Positions 25,461-37,936 of a stretch of DNA of 64,000 nt are shown here, piece after piece. Both the position numbers and the translations under genes were made by a program. The stretch's first letter is position 1, and every line of letters begins with the position of its first letter. The notes beneath the pieces are model-generated. The model saw only the letters and a list, made by a program, of their open reading frames with translations. It was not told where the DNA came from and ran no database searches. This DNA is from Cinclus cinclus (Eukaryota; Chordata; Aves; Passeriformes; Cinclidae): NCBI RefSeq assembly GCF_963662255.1, contig NC_085072.1, positions 7,837,001 through 7,901,000 of the forward strand, given 5' to 3'.

Positions 25461-26474
25461 AATGATCCATTGTGACACCAGGGGTTGCAGTAGGGCCAGG
25501 GATGAATTGTGAAAACATGGAGCACAATAAAAACATGGAAATATTATGACACAATATAGGCCAAGACTCAAATGATTCATTGTAACACCAAGTGGCCTAA
25601 AAGGGCATGGGATGCATTGTGACACCACAGGGGCTAAGAGAAGCAAGGAACCATTGTGACCCAATGGAGGCTAACAATCTAATGATCCCTTGTGACACCA
25701 GGGGGCCTAAAATGGCCAGAGATGGATTGTTACAGCACGGGGACCAATAGAAGCAAGGATCTATTATGTCACCATGGTGGCCAAGAATCAAATGATTCAT
25801 GGTGACATCAAGTGGCCTAAAATGGCATGGGATGCATTGTGACACCACAGGGGTTAAGAGAAGCAAGGATCCATTGTGACCCAATGCAGCCTAACAATCT
25901 AATGATCCATTGTGACACCAGGGGTTGCAATAGGGCCAGGGATGAATTGTGAAAGCATGGGGCACAATAAAAACATGGAAATATTATGACACAATAGAGG
26001 CCAAGACTCAAATGATTCATTGTAACACCAAGTGGCCTAAAAGGGCATGGGATGCATTGTGACACCACAGGGGCAAAGAGAAGCAAGGAACCATTGTGAC
26101 CCAATGCAGGCTAACAATCTAATGATCCCTTGTGACACCAGGGGGCCTAAAATGGCCAGGGATGGATTGTTACAGCACGGGGACCAATAGAAGCAAGAAT
26201 CTATTATGTCACCATGGAGGCCAAGAATCAAATGATTCATTGTGACATCAAGTGGCCTAAAAGGGCATGGGATGCATTGTGACACCACAGGGGTTAAGAG
26301 AAGCAAGGATCCATTGTGACCCAATGCAGGCTAACAATCTAATGATCCATTGTGACACCAGGGGTTGCAATAGGGCCAGGGATGAATTGTGAAAGCATGG
26401 GGCACAATAAAAACATGGAAATATTATGACACAATAGAGGCCAAGACTCAAATGATTCATTGTAACACCAAGTG

Positions 26475-28769
26475 GCCTAAAAGGGCATGGGATGCATTGT
26501 GACACCACAGGGGCTAAGAGAAGCAAGGAACCATTGTGACCCAATGCAGGCTAACAATCTAATGATCCCTTGTGACACCAGGGGGCCTAAAAAGGCCAGG
26601 GATGGATTGTTACAGCACGGGGACCAATAGAAGCAAGAATCTATTATGTCACCATGGAGGCCAAGAATCAAATGATTCATTGTGACATCAAGTGGCCTAA
26701 AAGGGCATGGGATGCATTGTGACACCACAGGGGTTAAGAGAAGCAAGGAACCATTGTGACCCAAGGCAGGCTAACAATCTCTGAATCCCTTTTGACACCA
26801 GGGGGCGCAAAAGGACCACGGATGAACTGTGACAGCATGGGGCCCAATAGAAACAAGGAAGCATTATGACACCATGGAGGCCAAGAATCAAATGATTCAT
26901 TGTGACATCAAGTGGCCTAAAATGGCATGGAATGCATTGTGACACCACAGAGGTTAAGAGAAGCAAGGAACCATTGTTACCCAATGGAGGCTAACAATCT
27001 AATGGTCCCTTGTGACACCAGGGGGCCTAAAAGGGCCAGGGATGAATTGTGAAAGCATGGGGCCCAATTAAAACCTGGTACAATTATGCCACCATGTAGG
27101 CCAAAAATCAAATGATTCATTGTGTCATCAAGTGGCCTAAAAGGGCATGGGATGCATTGTGACACCACAGGGGCTAAGAGAAGCAAGGAACCATTGTGAC
27201 CCAATGCAGGCTAACAATCTTAGAATCCCTTTTGACACCAGGGGGCGCAAAAGGACCACGGATGAACTGTGACATGATGGGGACCTATAGAAGCAAGGAA
27301 CCATTATGACACCATGGAGGCCAAGAATCAAGTGGTTCATTGTAAGACCAAGTGGCCTAAAAGGGCTTGGAATGCATTGTGACACCACAGAGGTTAAGAG
27401 AAGCAAGGAACCATTGTGACCCAATGCAGGCTAACAATCTAATGATCCATTGTGACACCAGGGGTTGCAAAAGGGCCAGGGATGAATTGTGAAAGCATGG
27501 GGCACAATAAAAACATGGAAATATTATGACACAATAGAGGCCAAGACTCAAATGATTCATTGTAACACCAAGTGGCATAAAAGGGCATGGGATGCATTGT
27601 GACACCACAGGGGCTAAGAGAAGCAAGGAACCATTGTGACCCAATGCAGGCTAACAATCTAATGATCCCTTGTGACACCAGGGGGCCTAAAATGGCCAGG
27701 GATGGATTGTTACAGCACGGGGACCAATAGAAGCAAGAATCTATTATGTCACCATGCAGGCCAAGAATCAAATGATTCATTGTGACATCAAGTGGCCTAA
27801 AAGGGCATGGGATGCATTGTGACACCACAGGGGTTAAGAGAAGCAAGGATCCATTGTGACCCAATGCAGGCTAACAATCTAATGATCCATTGTGACACCA
27901 GGGGTTGCAATAGGGCCAGGGATGAATTGTGAAAGCATGGGGCACAATAAACACATGGAAATATTATGACACAATAGAGGCCAAGACTCAAATGATTCAT
28001 TGTAACACCAAGTGGCCTAAAAGGGCATGGGATGCATTGTGACACCACAGGGGCTAAGAGAAGCAAGGAACCATTGTGACCCAATGCAGGCTAACAATCT
28101 AATGATCCCTTGTGACACCAGGGGGCCTAAAATGGCCAGGGATGAATTGTTACAGCATGGGGACCAATAGAAGCAAGAATCTATTATGTCACCATGGAGG
28201 CCAAGAATCAAATGATTCATTGTGACATCAAGTGGCCTAAAAGGGCATGGGATGCATTGTGACACCACAGGGGTTAAGAGAAGCAAGGAACCATTGTGAC
28301 CCAAGGCAGGCTAACAATCTTAGAATCCCTTTTAACACCAGGGGGCGCAAAAGGACCATGGATGAACTGTGACAGCATGGGGACCTATAGAAGCAAGGAA
28401 CCATTATGACACCATGAAGGCCAAGAATCAAATGGTTCATTGTAAGACCAAGTGGCCTAAAAGGGCTTGGAATGCATTGTGACACCACAGAGGTTAAGAG
28501 AAGCAAGGAACCATTGTGACCCAATGCAGGCTAACAATCTAATGGTCCCTTGTGACACCAATGGGCCTAAAAGGGCCAGGGATGAATTGTGAAAGCATGG
28601 GGCCCAATTAAAACCTGGTACAATTACGCCACCATGGAGGCCAAAAATCAAATGGTTCATTGTGACATCAAGTGGCCTAAAAGGGCATGGAATGCATTGT
28701 GACACCACAGGGGTTAAGAGAAGCAAGGAACCATTGTGACCCAATGCAGGCTAACAATCTAATGATCCA
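26475..28769 (+). repeat. Longer copy of the c-g'-f-g-b-c-g-f block
   Basis: Counterpart of 18335-20189 with two additional monomers (b-c) inside. Confidence 0.88.
27815..28254 (+). repeat. 440-bp b-c dimer present only in the longer copy
   Basis: It lies between c and g and has no counterpart between about 19695 and 19700. Its b carries AATAAACACATGG, also seen at 36,090 in the later copy, so the dimer was there before the 8-kb duplication. Confidence 0.8.
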
Positions 28770-29354
28770 GTGTGACACCAGGGGGCCTAAAATGGCCAGG
28801 GATGGATTGTTACAGCACGGGGACCAATAGAAGCAAGGATCTATTATGCCACCATGGAGGCCAAGAATCAAATGATTCATTGTGACACCAAGTGGCCTAA
28901 AAGGGCATGGGATGCATTGTGACACCACAGAGGTTAAGAGAAGCAAGGAACCATTGTGACCCAATGGAGGCTAATAATCCCAGGATCCCATTTGACACCA
29001 GGGGTCGTAAAAGGGCCAGGGATGAATTGTGACAGCATGGGGACCTATAGAAACAAGGAACCATTATGACACCATGAAGGCCAAGAATCAAATGGTTCAT
29101 TGTAAGACCAAGTGGCCTAAAAGGTCTTGGAAAGTATTGTGACACCACAGAGGTTAAGAGAAGCAAGGAACCATTGTGACCCAATGCAGGCTAACAATCT
29201 TAGAATCCCTTTTGACACCAGGGGGCGCAAAAGGACCACGGATGAACTGTGACAGCATGGGGACCAATAGAAACAAGGAACCATTATGACACCATGGAGG
29301 CCAAGAATCAAATGATTCATGGTGACATCAAGTGGCCTAAAAGGGCATGGGACG

Positions 29355-29575
29355 CATTGTGACACCACAGGGGTTAAGAGAAGCAAGGAACCTTTGTGAC
29401 CCAATGCAGGCTAACAGTCTAATGATCCCTTGTGGCACCAGGGGGTATAAAAAGGGCCAGGGATGAATTGTTACAGCACGGGGACCAATAGAAACAAGGA
29501 ACCATTGTGACACCATGGAGGCCAAGAATCAAATGATTCATTGTGACATCAAGTGGCCTAAAATGGCATGGCATG
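29355..29575 (+). repeat. Class h monomer (exemplar), 221 bp, first copy in the window
   Basis: Its A3 unit is lengthened by one base to give AGGGGGTATAAAAAGGGCC, and it joins GATGAATTG (as in b, e and f) to TTACAGCACGGGGACC (as in c), so it looks recombinant. There are 24 copies, all at or after this position. Three are 222 bp (near 51896, 52778 and 58944) with GGGCTGTATAAAAAG. Confidence 0.93.
29446..29454 (+). promoter_or_regulatory. TATA-box-like TATAAAAAG of class h (exemplar of 24 h-type sites)
   Basis: TATAAAAAG starts at 29446, 31426, 37367, 38248, 40228, 42649, 43310, 45731, 46612, 48593, 50353, 51014, 51896, 52778, 53659, 55419, 56301, 58944, 59825, 61145, 62026 and 62687. Variants TATAAATAG and TATAAACAG occur at 56742 and 63128. 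I found none before 29,446. The match to the TATA consensus is good, but no initiator or other core element was identified, so promoter activity is speculation. Confidence 0.35.
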
Positions 29576-32500
29576 CATTGTGACACCACAGGGGTTAAGA
29601 GAAGCAAGGATCCATTGTGACCCAATGGAGGCTAATAATCCCAGGATCCCATTTGACACCAGGGGACGTAAAAGGGCCAGGGATTAATTGTGACAGCATG
29701 GGGCCCAATAGAAACAAGGAACCATTGTGACACCATGGAGGCCAAGAATCAAATGATTCATTGTGACATCAAGTGGCCTAAAATGTCATGGAATGCATTG
29801 TGACACCACAGAGGTTAAGAGAAGCAAGGAACCATTGTGACCCAATGCTTGCTAAAAATCTAATGATCCCTTGTGACACCAGGGGGCCTAAAATGGCCAG
29901 GGATGGATTGTTATAGCACGGGGACCAATAGAAGCAAGGATCTCTTATGCCACCATGGAGGCCAAGAATCAAATGATTCATTGTGACATCAAGTGGCCTA
30001 AAAGGGCATGGGATGCATTGTGACACCACAGGGGTTAAGAGAAGCAAGGATCCATTGTGACCCAGTGGAGGCTAATAATCCCAGGATCCCATTTGGCACC
30101 AGGGGGCGTAAAAGGGCCAGGGATGAATTGTGAAAGCATGGGGCCCAATAGAAACAAGGAAGCATTATGACACCATGGAGGCCAAGAATCAAATGATTCA
30201 TTGTGACATCAAGTGGCCTAAAATGGCATGGAATGCATTGTGACACCACAGAGGTTAAGAGAAGCAAGGAACCATTGTTACCCAATGGAGGCTAACAATC
30301 TAATGGTCCCTTGTGACACCAATGGGCCTAAAAGGGCCAGGGATGAATTGTGAAAGCATGGGGCCCAAATCAAACCTGGTACAATTATGCCACCGTGGAG
30401 GCCAAGAATCAAATGATTCATTGTGACATCAAGTGGCCTAAAAGGGCATGGGATGCATTGTGACACCACAGGGGTTAAGAGAAGCAAGGAACCATTGTGA
30501 CCCAAGGCAGGCTAACAATCTAAGAATCCCTTTTGACACTAGGGGGCACAAAAGGACCACGGATGAACTGTGACAGCATGGGGACCTATAGAAGCAAGGA
30601 ACCATTATGACACCATGAAGGCCAAGAATCAAATGGTTCACTGTAAGACCAAGTGGCCTAAAAGGGCTTGGAATGCATTGTGACACCACAGAGGTTAAGA
30701 GAAGCAAGGAACCATTGTGACCCAATGCAGGCTAACAATCTAATGATCCATTGTGACACCAGGGGTTGTAATAGGGCCAGGGATGAATTGTGAAAGCATG
30801 GGGCACAATAAAAACATGGAAATATTATGACACAATAGAGGCCAAGACTCAAATGATTCATTGTAACACCAAGTGGCCTAAAAGGGCATGGGATGCATTG
30901 TGACACCACAGGGGCTAAGAGAAGCTGGAACCATTGTGACCCAATAGAGGTTATTAATCCCAGGATCCCATTTTGCACCAGGGGGCGTAAAAGGGCCAGG
31001 GATAAACTGTCACATCATGGGGACCAATAGAAACAAGGAACCATTATGACACCATGGAGGCCAAGAATCAAATGATTCATTGTGACATCAAGTGGCCTAA
31101 AAGGGCATGGGATGCATTGTGACACCACAGAGGTTAAGAGAAGCAAGGAACCATTGTGACCCAATGCAGGCTAACAATCTAATGATCCATTGTGACACCA
31201 GGGGTTGTAATAGGGCCAGGGATGAATTGTGAAAGCATGGGGCACAATAAAAACATGGAAATATTATGACACCATAGAGGCCAAGAATCAAATGATTCAT
31301 TGTAACACCAAGTGGCCTAAAAGGGCATGGGATGCATTGTGACACCACAGAGGTTAAGAGAAGCAAGGAACCATTGTGACCCAATGCAGGCTAACAATCT
31401 AATGATCCCTTGTGACACCAGGGGCTATAAAAAGGGCCAGGGATGAATTGTTACAGCACGGGGACCAATAGAATCAAGGATCTATTACGCCACCATGGAG
31501 GCCAAGAATCAAATGATTCATTGTGACATCAAGTGGCCTAAAAGGGCATGGGATGCATTGTGACACCACAGAGGTTAAGAGAAGCAAGGAACCATTGTTA
31601 CCCTATGGAGGCTAACAATCTAATGGTCCCTTGTGACACCAATGGGCCTAAAAGGGCCAGGGATGAATTGTGAAAGCATGGGGACCAATTAAAACCTGGT
31701 ACAATTATGCCACCATGGAGGCCAAGAATCAAATGATTCATTGTGACATCAAGTGGCCTAAAAGGGCATGGGATGCATTGTGACACCACAGGGGTTAAGA
31801 GAAGCAAGGATCCATTGTGACCCAATGGAGGCTAATAATCCCAGGATCCCATTTGACACCAAGGGGCGTAAAAGGGCCAGGGATGAATTGTGACAGCATG
31901 GGGCCCAATAGAAACAAGGAACCATTATGACACCATGGAGGCCAAGAATCAAATGATTCACTGTGACATCAAGTGGCCTAAAATGGCATGGAATGCATTG
32001 TGACACCACAGAGGTTAAGAGAAGCATGGAACCATTGTTACCCAATGGAGGCTAACAATCTAATGATCCCTTGTGACACCAGGGGGCCTAAAAAGGCCAG
32101 GGATGGATTGTTACAGCACGGGGACCTTTAGAATCAAGAATCTATTATGTCACCATGGAGGCCAAGAATCAAATGATTCATTGTGACATCAAGTGGCCTA
32201 AAAGGGCTTGGAATGCATTGTGACACCACAGAGGTTAAGAGAAGCAAGGATCCATTGTGACCCAATGGAGGCTAACAATCTAATGGTCCCTTGTGACACC
32301 AGGGGGCCTAAAAGGGCCAGGGATGAATTGTGAATGCATGGGGCCCAATTAAAACCTGGTACAATTATGCCACCATGTAGGCCAAAAATCAAATGATTCA
32401 TTGTGTCATCAAGTGGCCTAAAAGGGCATGGGATGCATTGTGACACCACAGGGGCTAAGAGAAGCAAGGAACCATTGTGACCCAATGCAGGCGAACAATC

Positions 32501-32655
32501 TTAGAATCCCTTTTGACACCAGGGGGCGCAAAAGGACCACGGATGAACTGTGACAGCATGGGGACCTATAGAAACAAGGAACCATTATGACACCATGGAG
32601 GCCAAGAATCAAATGATTCATTGTGACATCAAGTGGCCTAAAAGGGCATGGGATG

Positions 32656-32875
32656 CATTGTGACACCACAGGGGTTAAGAGAAGCAAGGATCCATTGTGA
32701 CCCAATGCAGGCTAACAATCTAATGATCCATTGTGACACCAGGGGTTGCAAAAGGGCCAGGGATGAATTGTGAAAGCATGGGGCACAATAAAAACATGGA
32801 AATATTATGACACAATAGAGGCCAAGACTCAAATGATTCATTGTAACACCAAGTGGCCTAAAAGGGCATGGGATG
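32656..32875 (+). repeat. Extra class b monomer in unit 2
   Basis: It separates g from c here; in the two other copies of this region (18117-18600 and 24497-25000) g and c are adjacent, so a gain in unit 2 is the simplest reading. Confidence 0.78.
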
Positions 32876-35800
32876 CATTGTGACACCACAGGGGCTAAGA
32901 GAAGCAAGGAACCATTGTGACCCAATGCAGGCTAACAATCTAATGATCCCTTGTGACACCAGGGGGCCTAAAAAGGCCAGGGATGGATTGTTACAGCACG
33001 GGGACCAATAGAAGCAAGAATCTATTATGTCACCATGGAGGCCAAGAATCAAATGATTCATTGTGACATCAAGTGGCCTAAAAGGGCATGGGATGCATTG
33101 TGACACCACAGGGGTTAAGAGAAGCAAGGAACCATTGTGACCCAATGCAGGCTAACAATCTCTGAATCCCTTTTGACACAAGGGGGCGGAAAAGGACCAC
33201 GGATGAACTGTGACAGCATGGGGCCCAATAGAAACAAGGAACCATTATGACACCATGGAGGCCAAGAATCAAATGATTCATTGTGACATCAAGTGGCCTA
33301 AAATGGCATGGAATGCATTGTGACACCACAGAGGTTAAGAGAAGCAAGGAACCATTGTTACCCAATGGAGGCTAACAATCTAATGGTCCCTTGTGACACC
33401 AGGGGGCCTAAAAGGGCCAGGGATGAATTGTGAAAGCATGGGGCCCAATTAAAACCTGGTACAATTATGCCACCATGTAGGCCAAAAATCAAATGATTCA
33501 TTGTGTCATCAAGTGGCCTAAAAGGGCATGGGATGCATTGTGACACCACAGGGGCTAAGAGAAGCAAGGAACCATTGTGACCCAATGCAGGCTAACAATC
33601 TAATGATCCATTGTGACACCAGGGGTTGCAGTAGGGCCAGGGATGAATTGTGAAAACATGGAGCACAATAAAAACATGGAAATATTATGACACAATAGAG
33701 GCCAAGAGTCAAATGATTCATTGTAACACCAAGTGGCCTAAAAGGGCATGGGATGCATTGTGACACCACAGGGGCTAAGAGAAGCAAGGAACCATTGTGA
33801 CCCAATGGAAGCTAACAATCTAATGATCCCTTGTGACACCAGGGGGCCTAAAATGGCCAGAGATGGATTGTTACAGCACGGGGACCAATAGAAGCAAGGA
33901 TCTATTATGTCACCATGGTGGCCAAGAATCAAATGATTCATGGTGACATCAAGTGGCCTAAAATGGCATGGGATGCATTGTGACACCACAGGGGTTAAGA
34001 GAAGCAAGGATCCATTGTGACCCAATGCAGCCTAACAATCTAATGATCCATTGTGACACCAGGGGTTGCAATAGGGCCAGGGATGAATTGTGAAAGCATG
34101 GGGCACAATAAAAACATGGAAATATTATGACACAATAGAGGCCAAGACTCAAATGATTCATTGTAACACCAAGTGGCCTAAAAGGGCATGGGATGCATTG
34201 TGACACCACAGGGGCTAAGAGAAGCAAGGAACCATTGTGACCCAATGCAGGCTAACAATCTAATGATCCCTTGTGACAACAGGGGGCCTAAAATGGCCAG
34301 GGATGGATTGTTACAGCACGGGGACCAATAGAAGCAAGAATCTATTATGTCACCATGGAGGCCAAGAATCAAATGATTCATTGTGACATCAAGTGGCCTA
34401 AAAGGGCATGGGATGCATTGTGACACCACAGGGGTTAAGAGAAGCAAGGATCCATTGTGACCCAATGCAGGCTAACAATCTAATGATCCATTGTGACACC
34501 AGGGGTTGCAATAGGGCCAGGGATGAATTGTGAAAGCATGGGGCACAATAAAAACATGGAAATATTATGACACAATAGAGGCCAAGACTCAAATGATTCA
34601 TTGTAACACCAAGTGGCCTAAAAGGGCATGGGATGCATTGTGACACCACAGGGGCTAAGAGAAGCAAGGAACCATTGTGACCCAATGCAGGCTAACAATC
34701 TAATGATCCCTTGTGACACCAGGGGGCCTAAAAAGGCCAGGGATGGATTGTTACAGCACGGGGACCAATAGAAGCAAGAATCTATTATGTCACCATGGAG
34801 GCCAAGAATCAAATGATTCATTGTGACATCAAGTGGCCTAAAAGGGCATGGGATGCATTGTGACACCACAGGGGTTAAGAGAAGCAAGGAACCATTGTGA
34901 CCCAAGGCAGGCTAACAATCTCTGAATCCCTTTTGACACCAGGGGGCGCAAAAGGACCACGGATGAACTGTGACAGCATGGGGCCCAATAGAAACAAGGA
35001 AGCATTATGACACCATGGAGGCCAAGAATCAAATGATTCATTGTGACATCAAGTGGCCTAAAATGGCATGGAATGCATTGTGACACCACAGAGGTTAAGA
35101 GAAGCAAGGAACCATTGTTACCCAATGGAGGCTAACAATCTAATGGTCCCTTGTGACACCAGGGGGCCTAAAAGGGCCAGGGATGAATTGTGAAAGCATG
35201 GGGCCCAATTAAAACCTGGTACAATTATGCCACCATGTAGGCCAAAAATCAAATGATTCATTGTGTCATCAAGTGGCCTAAAAGGGCATGGGATGCATTG
35301 TGACACCACAGGGGCTAAGAGAAGCAAGGAACCATTGTGACCCAATGCAGGCTAACAATCTTAGAATCCCTTTTGACACCAGGGGGCGCAAAAGGACCAC
35401 GGATGAACTGTGACAGGATGGGGACCTATAGAAGCAAGGAACCATTATGACACCATGGAGGCCAAGAATCAAGTGGTTCATTGTAAGACCAAGTGGCCTA
35501 AAAGGGCTTGGAATGCATTGTGACACCACAGAGGTTAAGAGAAGCAAGGAACCATTGTGACCCAATGCAGGCTAACAATCTAATGATCCATTGTGACACC
35601 AGGGGTTGCAAAAGGGCCAGGGATGAATTGTGAAAGCATGGGGCACAATAAAAACATGGAAATATTATGACACAATAGAGGCCAAGACTCAAATGATTCA
35701 TTGTAACACCAAGTGGCATAAAAGGGCATGGGATGCATTGTGACACCACAGGGGCTAAGAGAAGCAAGGAACCATTGTGACCCAATGCAGGCTAACAATC

Positions 35801-37275
35801 TAATGATCCCTTGTGACACCAGGGGGCCTAAAATGGCCAGGGATGGATTGTTACAGCACGGGGACCAATAGAAGCAAGAATCTATTATGTCACCATGCAG
35901 GCCAAGAATCAAATGATTCATTGTGACATCAAGTGGCCTAAAAGGGCATGGGATGCATTGTGACACCACAGGGGTTAAGAGAAGCAAGGATCCATTGTGA
36001 CCCAATGCAGGCTAACAATCTAATGATCCATTGTGACACCAGGGGTTGCAATAGGGCCAGGGATGAATTGTGAAAGCATGGGGCACAATAAACACATGGA
36101 AATATTATGACACAATAGAGGCCAAGACTCAAATGATTCATTGTAACACCAAGTGGCCTAAAAGGGCATGGGATGCATTGTGACACCACAGGGGCTAAGA
36201 GAAGCAAGGAACCATTGTGACCCAATGCAGGCTAACAATCTAATGATCCCTTGTGACACCAGGGGGCCTAAAATGGCCAGGGATGAATTGTTACAGCATG
36301 GGGACCAATAGAAGCAAGAATCTATTATGTCACCATGGAGGCCAAGAATCAAATGATTCATTGTGACATCAAGTGGCCTAAAAGGGCATGGGATGCATTG
36401 TGACACCACAGGGGTTAAGAGAAGCAAGGAACCATTGTGACCCAAGGCAGGCTAACAATCTTAGAATCCCTTTTAACACCAGGGGGCGCAAAAGGACCAT
36501 GGATGAACTGTGACAGCATGGGGACCTATAGAAGCAAGGAACCATTATGACACCATGAAGGCCAAGAATCAAATGGTTCATTGTAAGACCAAGTGGCCTA
36601 AAAGGGCTTGGAATGCATTGTGACACCACAGAGGTTAAGAGAAGCAAGGAACCATTGTGACCCAATGCAGGCTAACAATCTAATGGTCCCTTGTGACACC
36701 AATGGGCCTAAAAGGGCCAGGGATGAATTGTGAAAGCATGGGGCCCAATTAAAACCTGGTACAATTACGCCACCATGGAGGCCAAAAATCAAATGGTTCA
36801 TTGTGACATCAAGTGGCCTAAAAGGGCATGGAATGCATTGTGACACCACAGGGGTTAAGAGAAGCAAGGAACCATTGTGACCCAATGCAGGCTAACAATC
36901 TAATGATCCAGTGTGACACCAGGGGGCCTAAAATGGCCAGGGATGGATTGTTACAGCACGGGGACCAATAGAAGCAAGGATCTATTATGCCACCATGGAG
37001 GCCAAGAATCAAATGATTCATTGTGACACCAAGTGGCCTAAAAGGGCATGGGATGCATTGTGACACCACAGAGGTTAAGAGAAGCAAGGAACCATTGTGA
37101 CCCAATGGAGGCTAATAATCCCAGGATCCCATTTGACACCAGGGGTCGTAAAAGGGCCAGGGATGAATTGTGACAGCATGGGGACCTATAGAAACAAGGA
37201 ACCATTATGACACCATGAAGGCCAAGAATCAAATGGTTCATTGTAAGACCAAGTGGCCTAAAAGGTCTTGGAAAG

Positions 37276-37936
37276 TATTGTGACACCACAGAGGTTAAGA
37301 GAAGCAAGGAACCATTGTGACCCAATGCAGGCTAACAATCTAATGATCCCTTGTGGCACCAGGGGGTATAAAAAGGGCCAGGGATGAATTGTAACAGCAC
37401 GGGGACCAATAGAAGCAAGGATCTATTATGTCACCATGGAGGCCAAGAATCAAATGATTCATTGTGACATCAAGTGGCCTAAAAAGGCATGGGATGCATT
37501 GTGACACCACACGGGTTAAGAGAAGCAAGGATCCATTGTGACCCAATGGAGACTAATAATCCCAGGATCCCATTTGACACCAGGGGGTATAAAAGGGCCA
37601 GGGATGAATTGTGACAGCATGGGGCCCAATAGAAACAAGGAACCATTATGACACCATGGAGGCCAAGAATCAAATGATTCATTGTGACATCATGTGGCCT
37701 ATAATGGCATGGAATGCATTGTGACACCACAGAGGTTAAGAGAAGCAAGGAACCATTGTTACCCAATGGAGGCTAACAATCTAATGGTCCCTTGTGACAC
37801 CAGGGGGCCTAAAAGGGACAGGGATGAATTGTGAAAGCATGGGGCCCAATTAAAACCTGGTACAATTATGCCACCATGGAGGCCAAAAATCAAATGATTC
37901 ATTGTGACATCAAGTGGCCTAAAAGGGCATGGGATG
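37276..37936 (+). repeat. Extra 661-bp h-e-f block in unit 2
   Basis: Unit 1 passes straight from the monomer with TTGGAAAG to class g at 29135. A very similar h-e-f trio occurs at 45640-46300, including the CACACGGGTTAAG and TATAAAAGG variants, suggesting transfer of a three-monomer module. Confidence 0.82.
37588..37596 (+). promoter_or_regulatory. TATAAAAGG variant inside class e monomers
   Basis: Class e monomers with AGGGGGTATAAAAGGGCC keep the 220-bp length. Copies start at 37588, 45952 and 47933, each in an e monomer whose A1 reads CACACGGGTTAAG and whose A2 reads GGAGACTAATAATCCC, so all three descend from one ancestor. Confidence 0.35.

Larger units (their letters stand above)
1..29354 (+). 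repeat. Left domain: 133 monomers of exactly 220 bp
   Basis: Monomer phase never shifts. Class order in blocks of ten: from 95 a-b-d-b-c-b-c-d-b-d; 2295 e-b-a-b-d-c-b-c-d-b; 4495 d-e-c-d-b-d-f-g-b-c; 6695 c-d-b-d-e-c-b-c-d-b; 8895 d-e-d-f-g-b-c-b-c-d; 11095 b-d-e-b-b-c-b-c-g-b; 13295 c-b-d-b-d-e-d-b-a-b; 15495 c-b-c-g-b-c-d-b-c-e; 17695 d-f-g-c-g-f-g-b-c-g; 19895 f-d-b-d-e-d-b-a-b-c; 22095 b-c-g-b-c-d-b-c-e-d; 24295 f-g-c-g-f-b-c-b-c-b; 26495 c-g-f-g-b-c-b-c-g-f; 28695 c-e-g. Totals: a 4, b 39, c 31, d 25, e 10, f 9, g 15. Confidence 0.9.
23791..31711 (+). repeat. Large tandem duplication, unit 1 (7,921 bp)
   Basis: This unit is 36 monomers plus one base. It is repeated immediately to the right as 31712-40513. 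Shared markers include CACTGTGACATCAAG near 24,039, AATATAGG-region b/c pairs, the AATAAACACATGG b monomer, TCTTGGAAAGTATTG near 29,128, CTAACAGTCTAATG near 29,412 and the AAGCTGGAACC deletion near 30,925. The junction is somewhere in 31,711-31,811. Confidence 0.92.
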
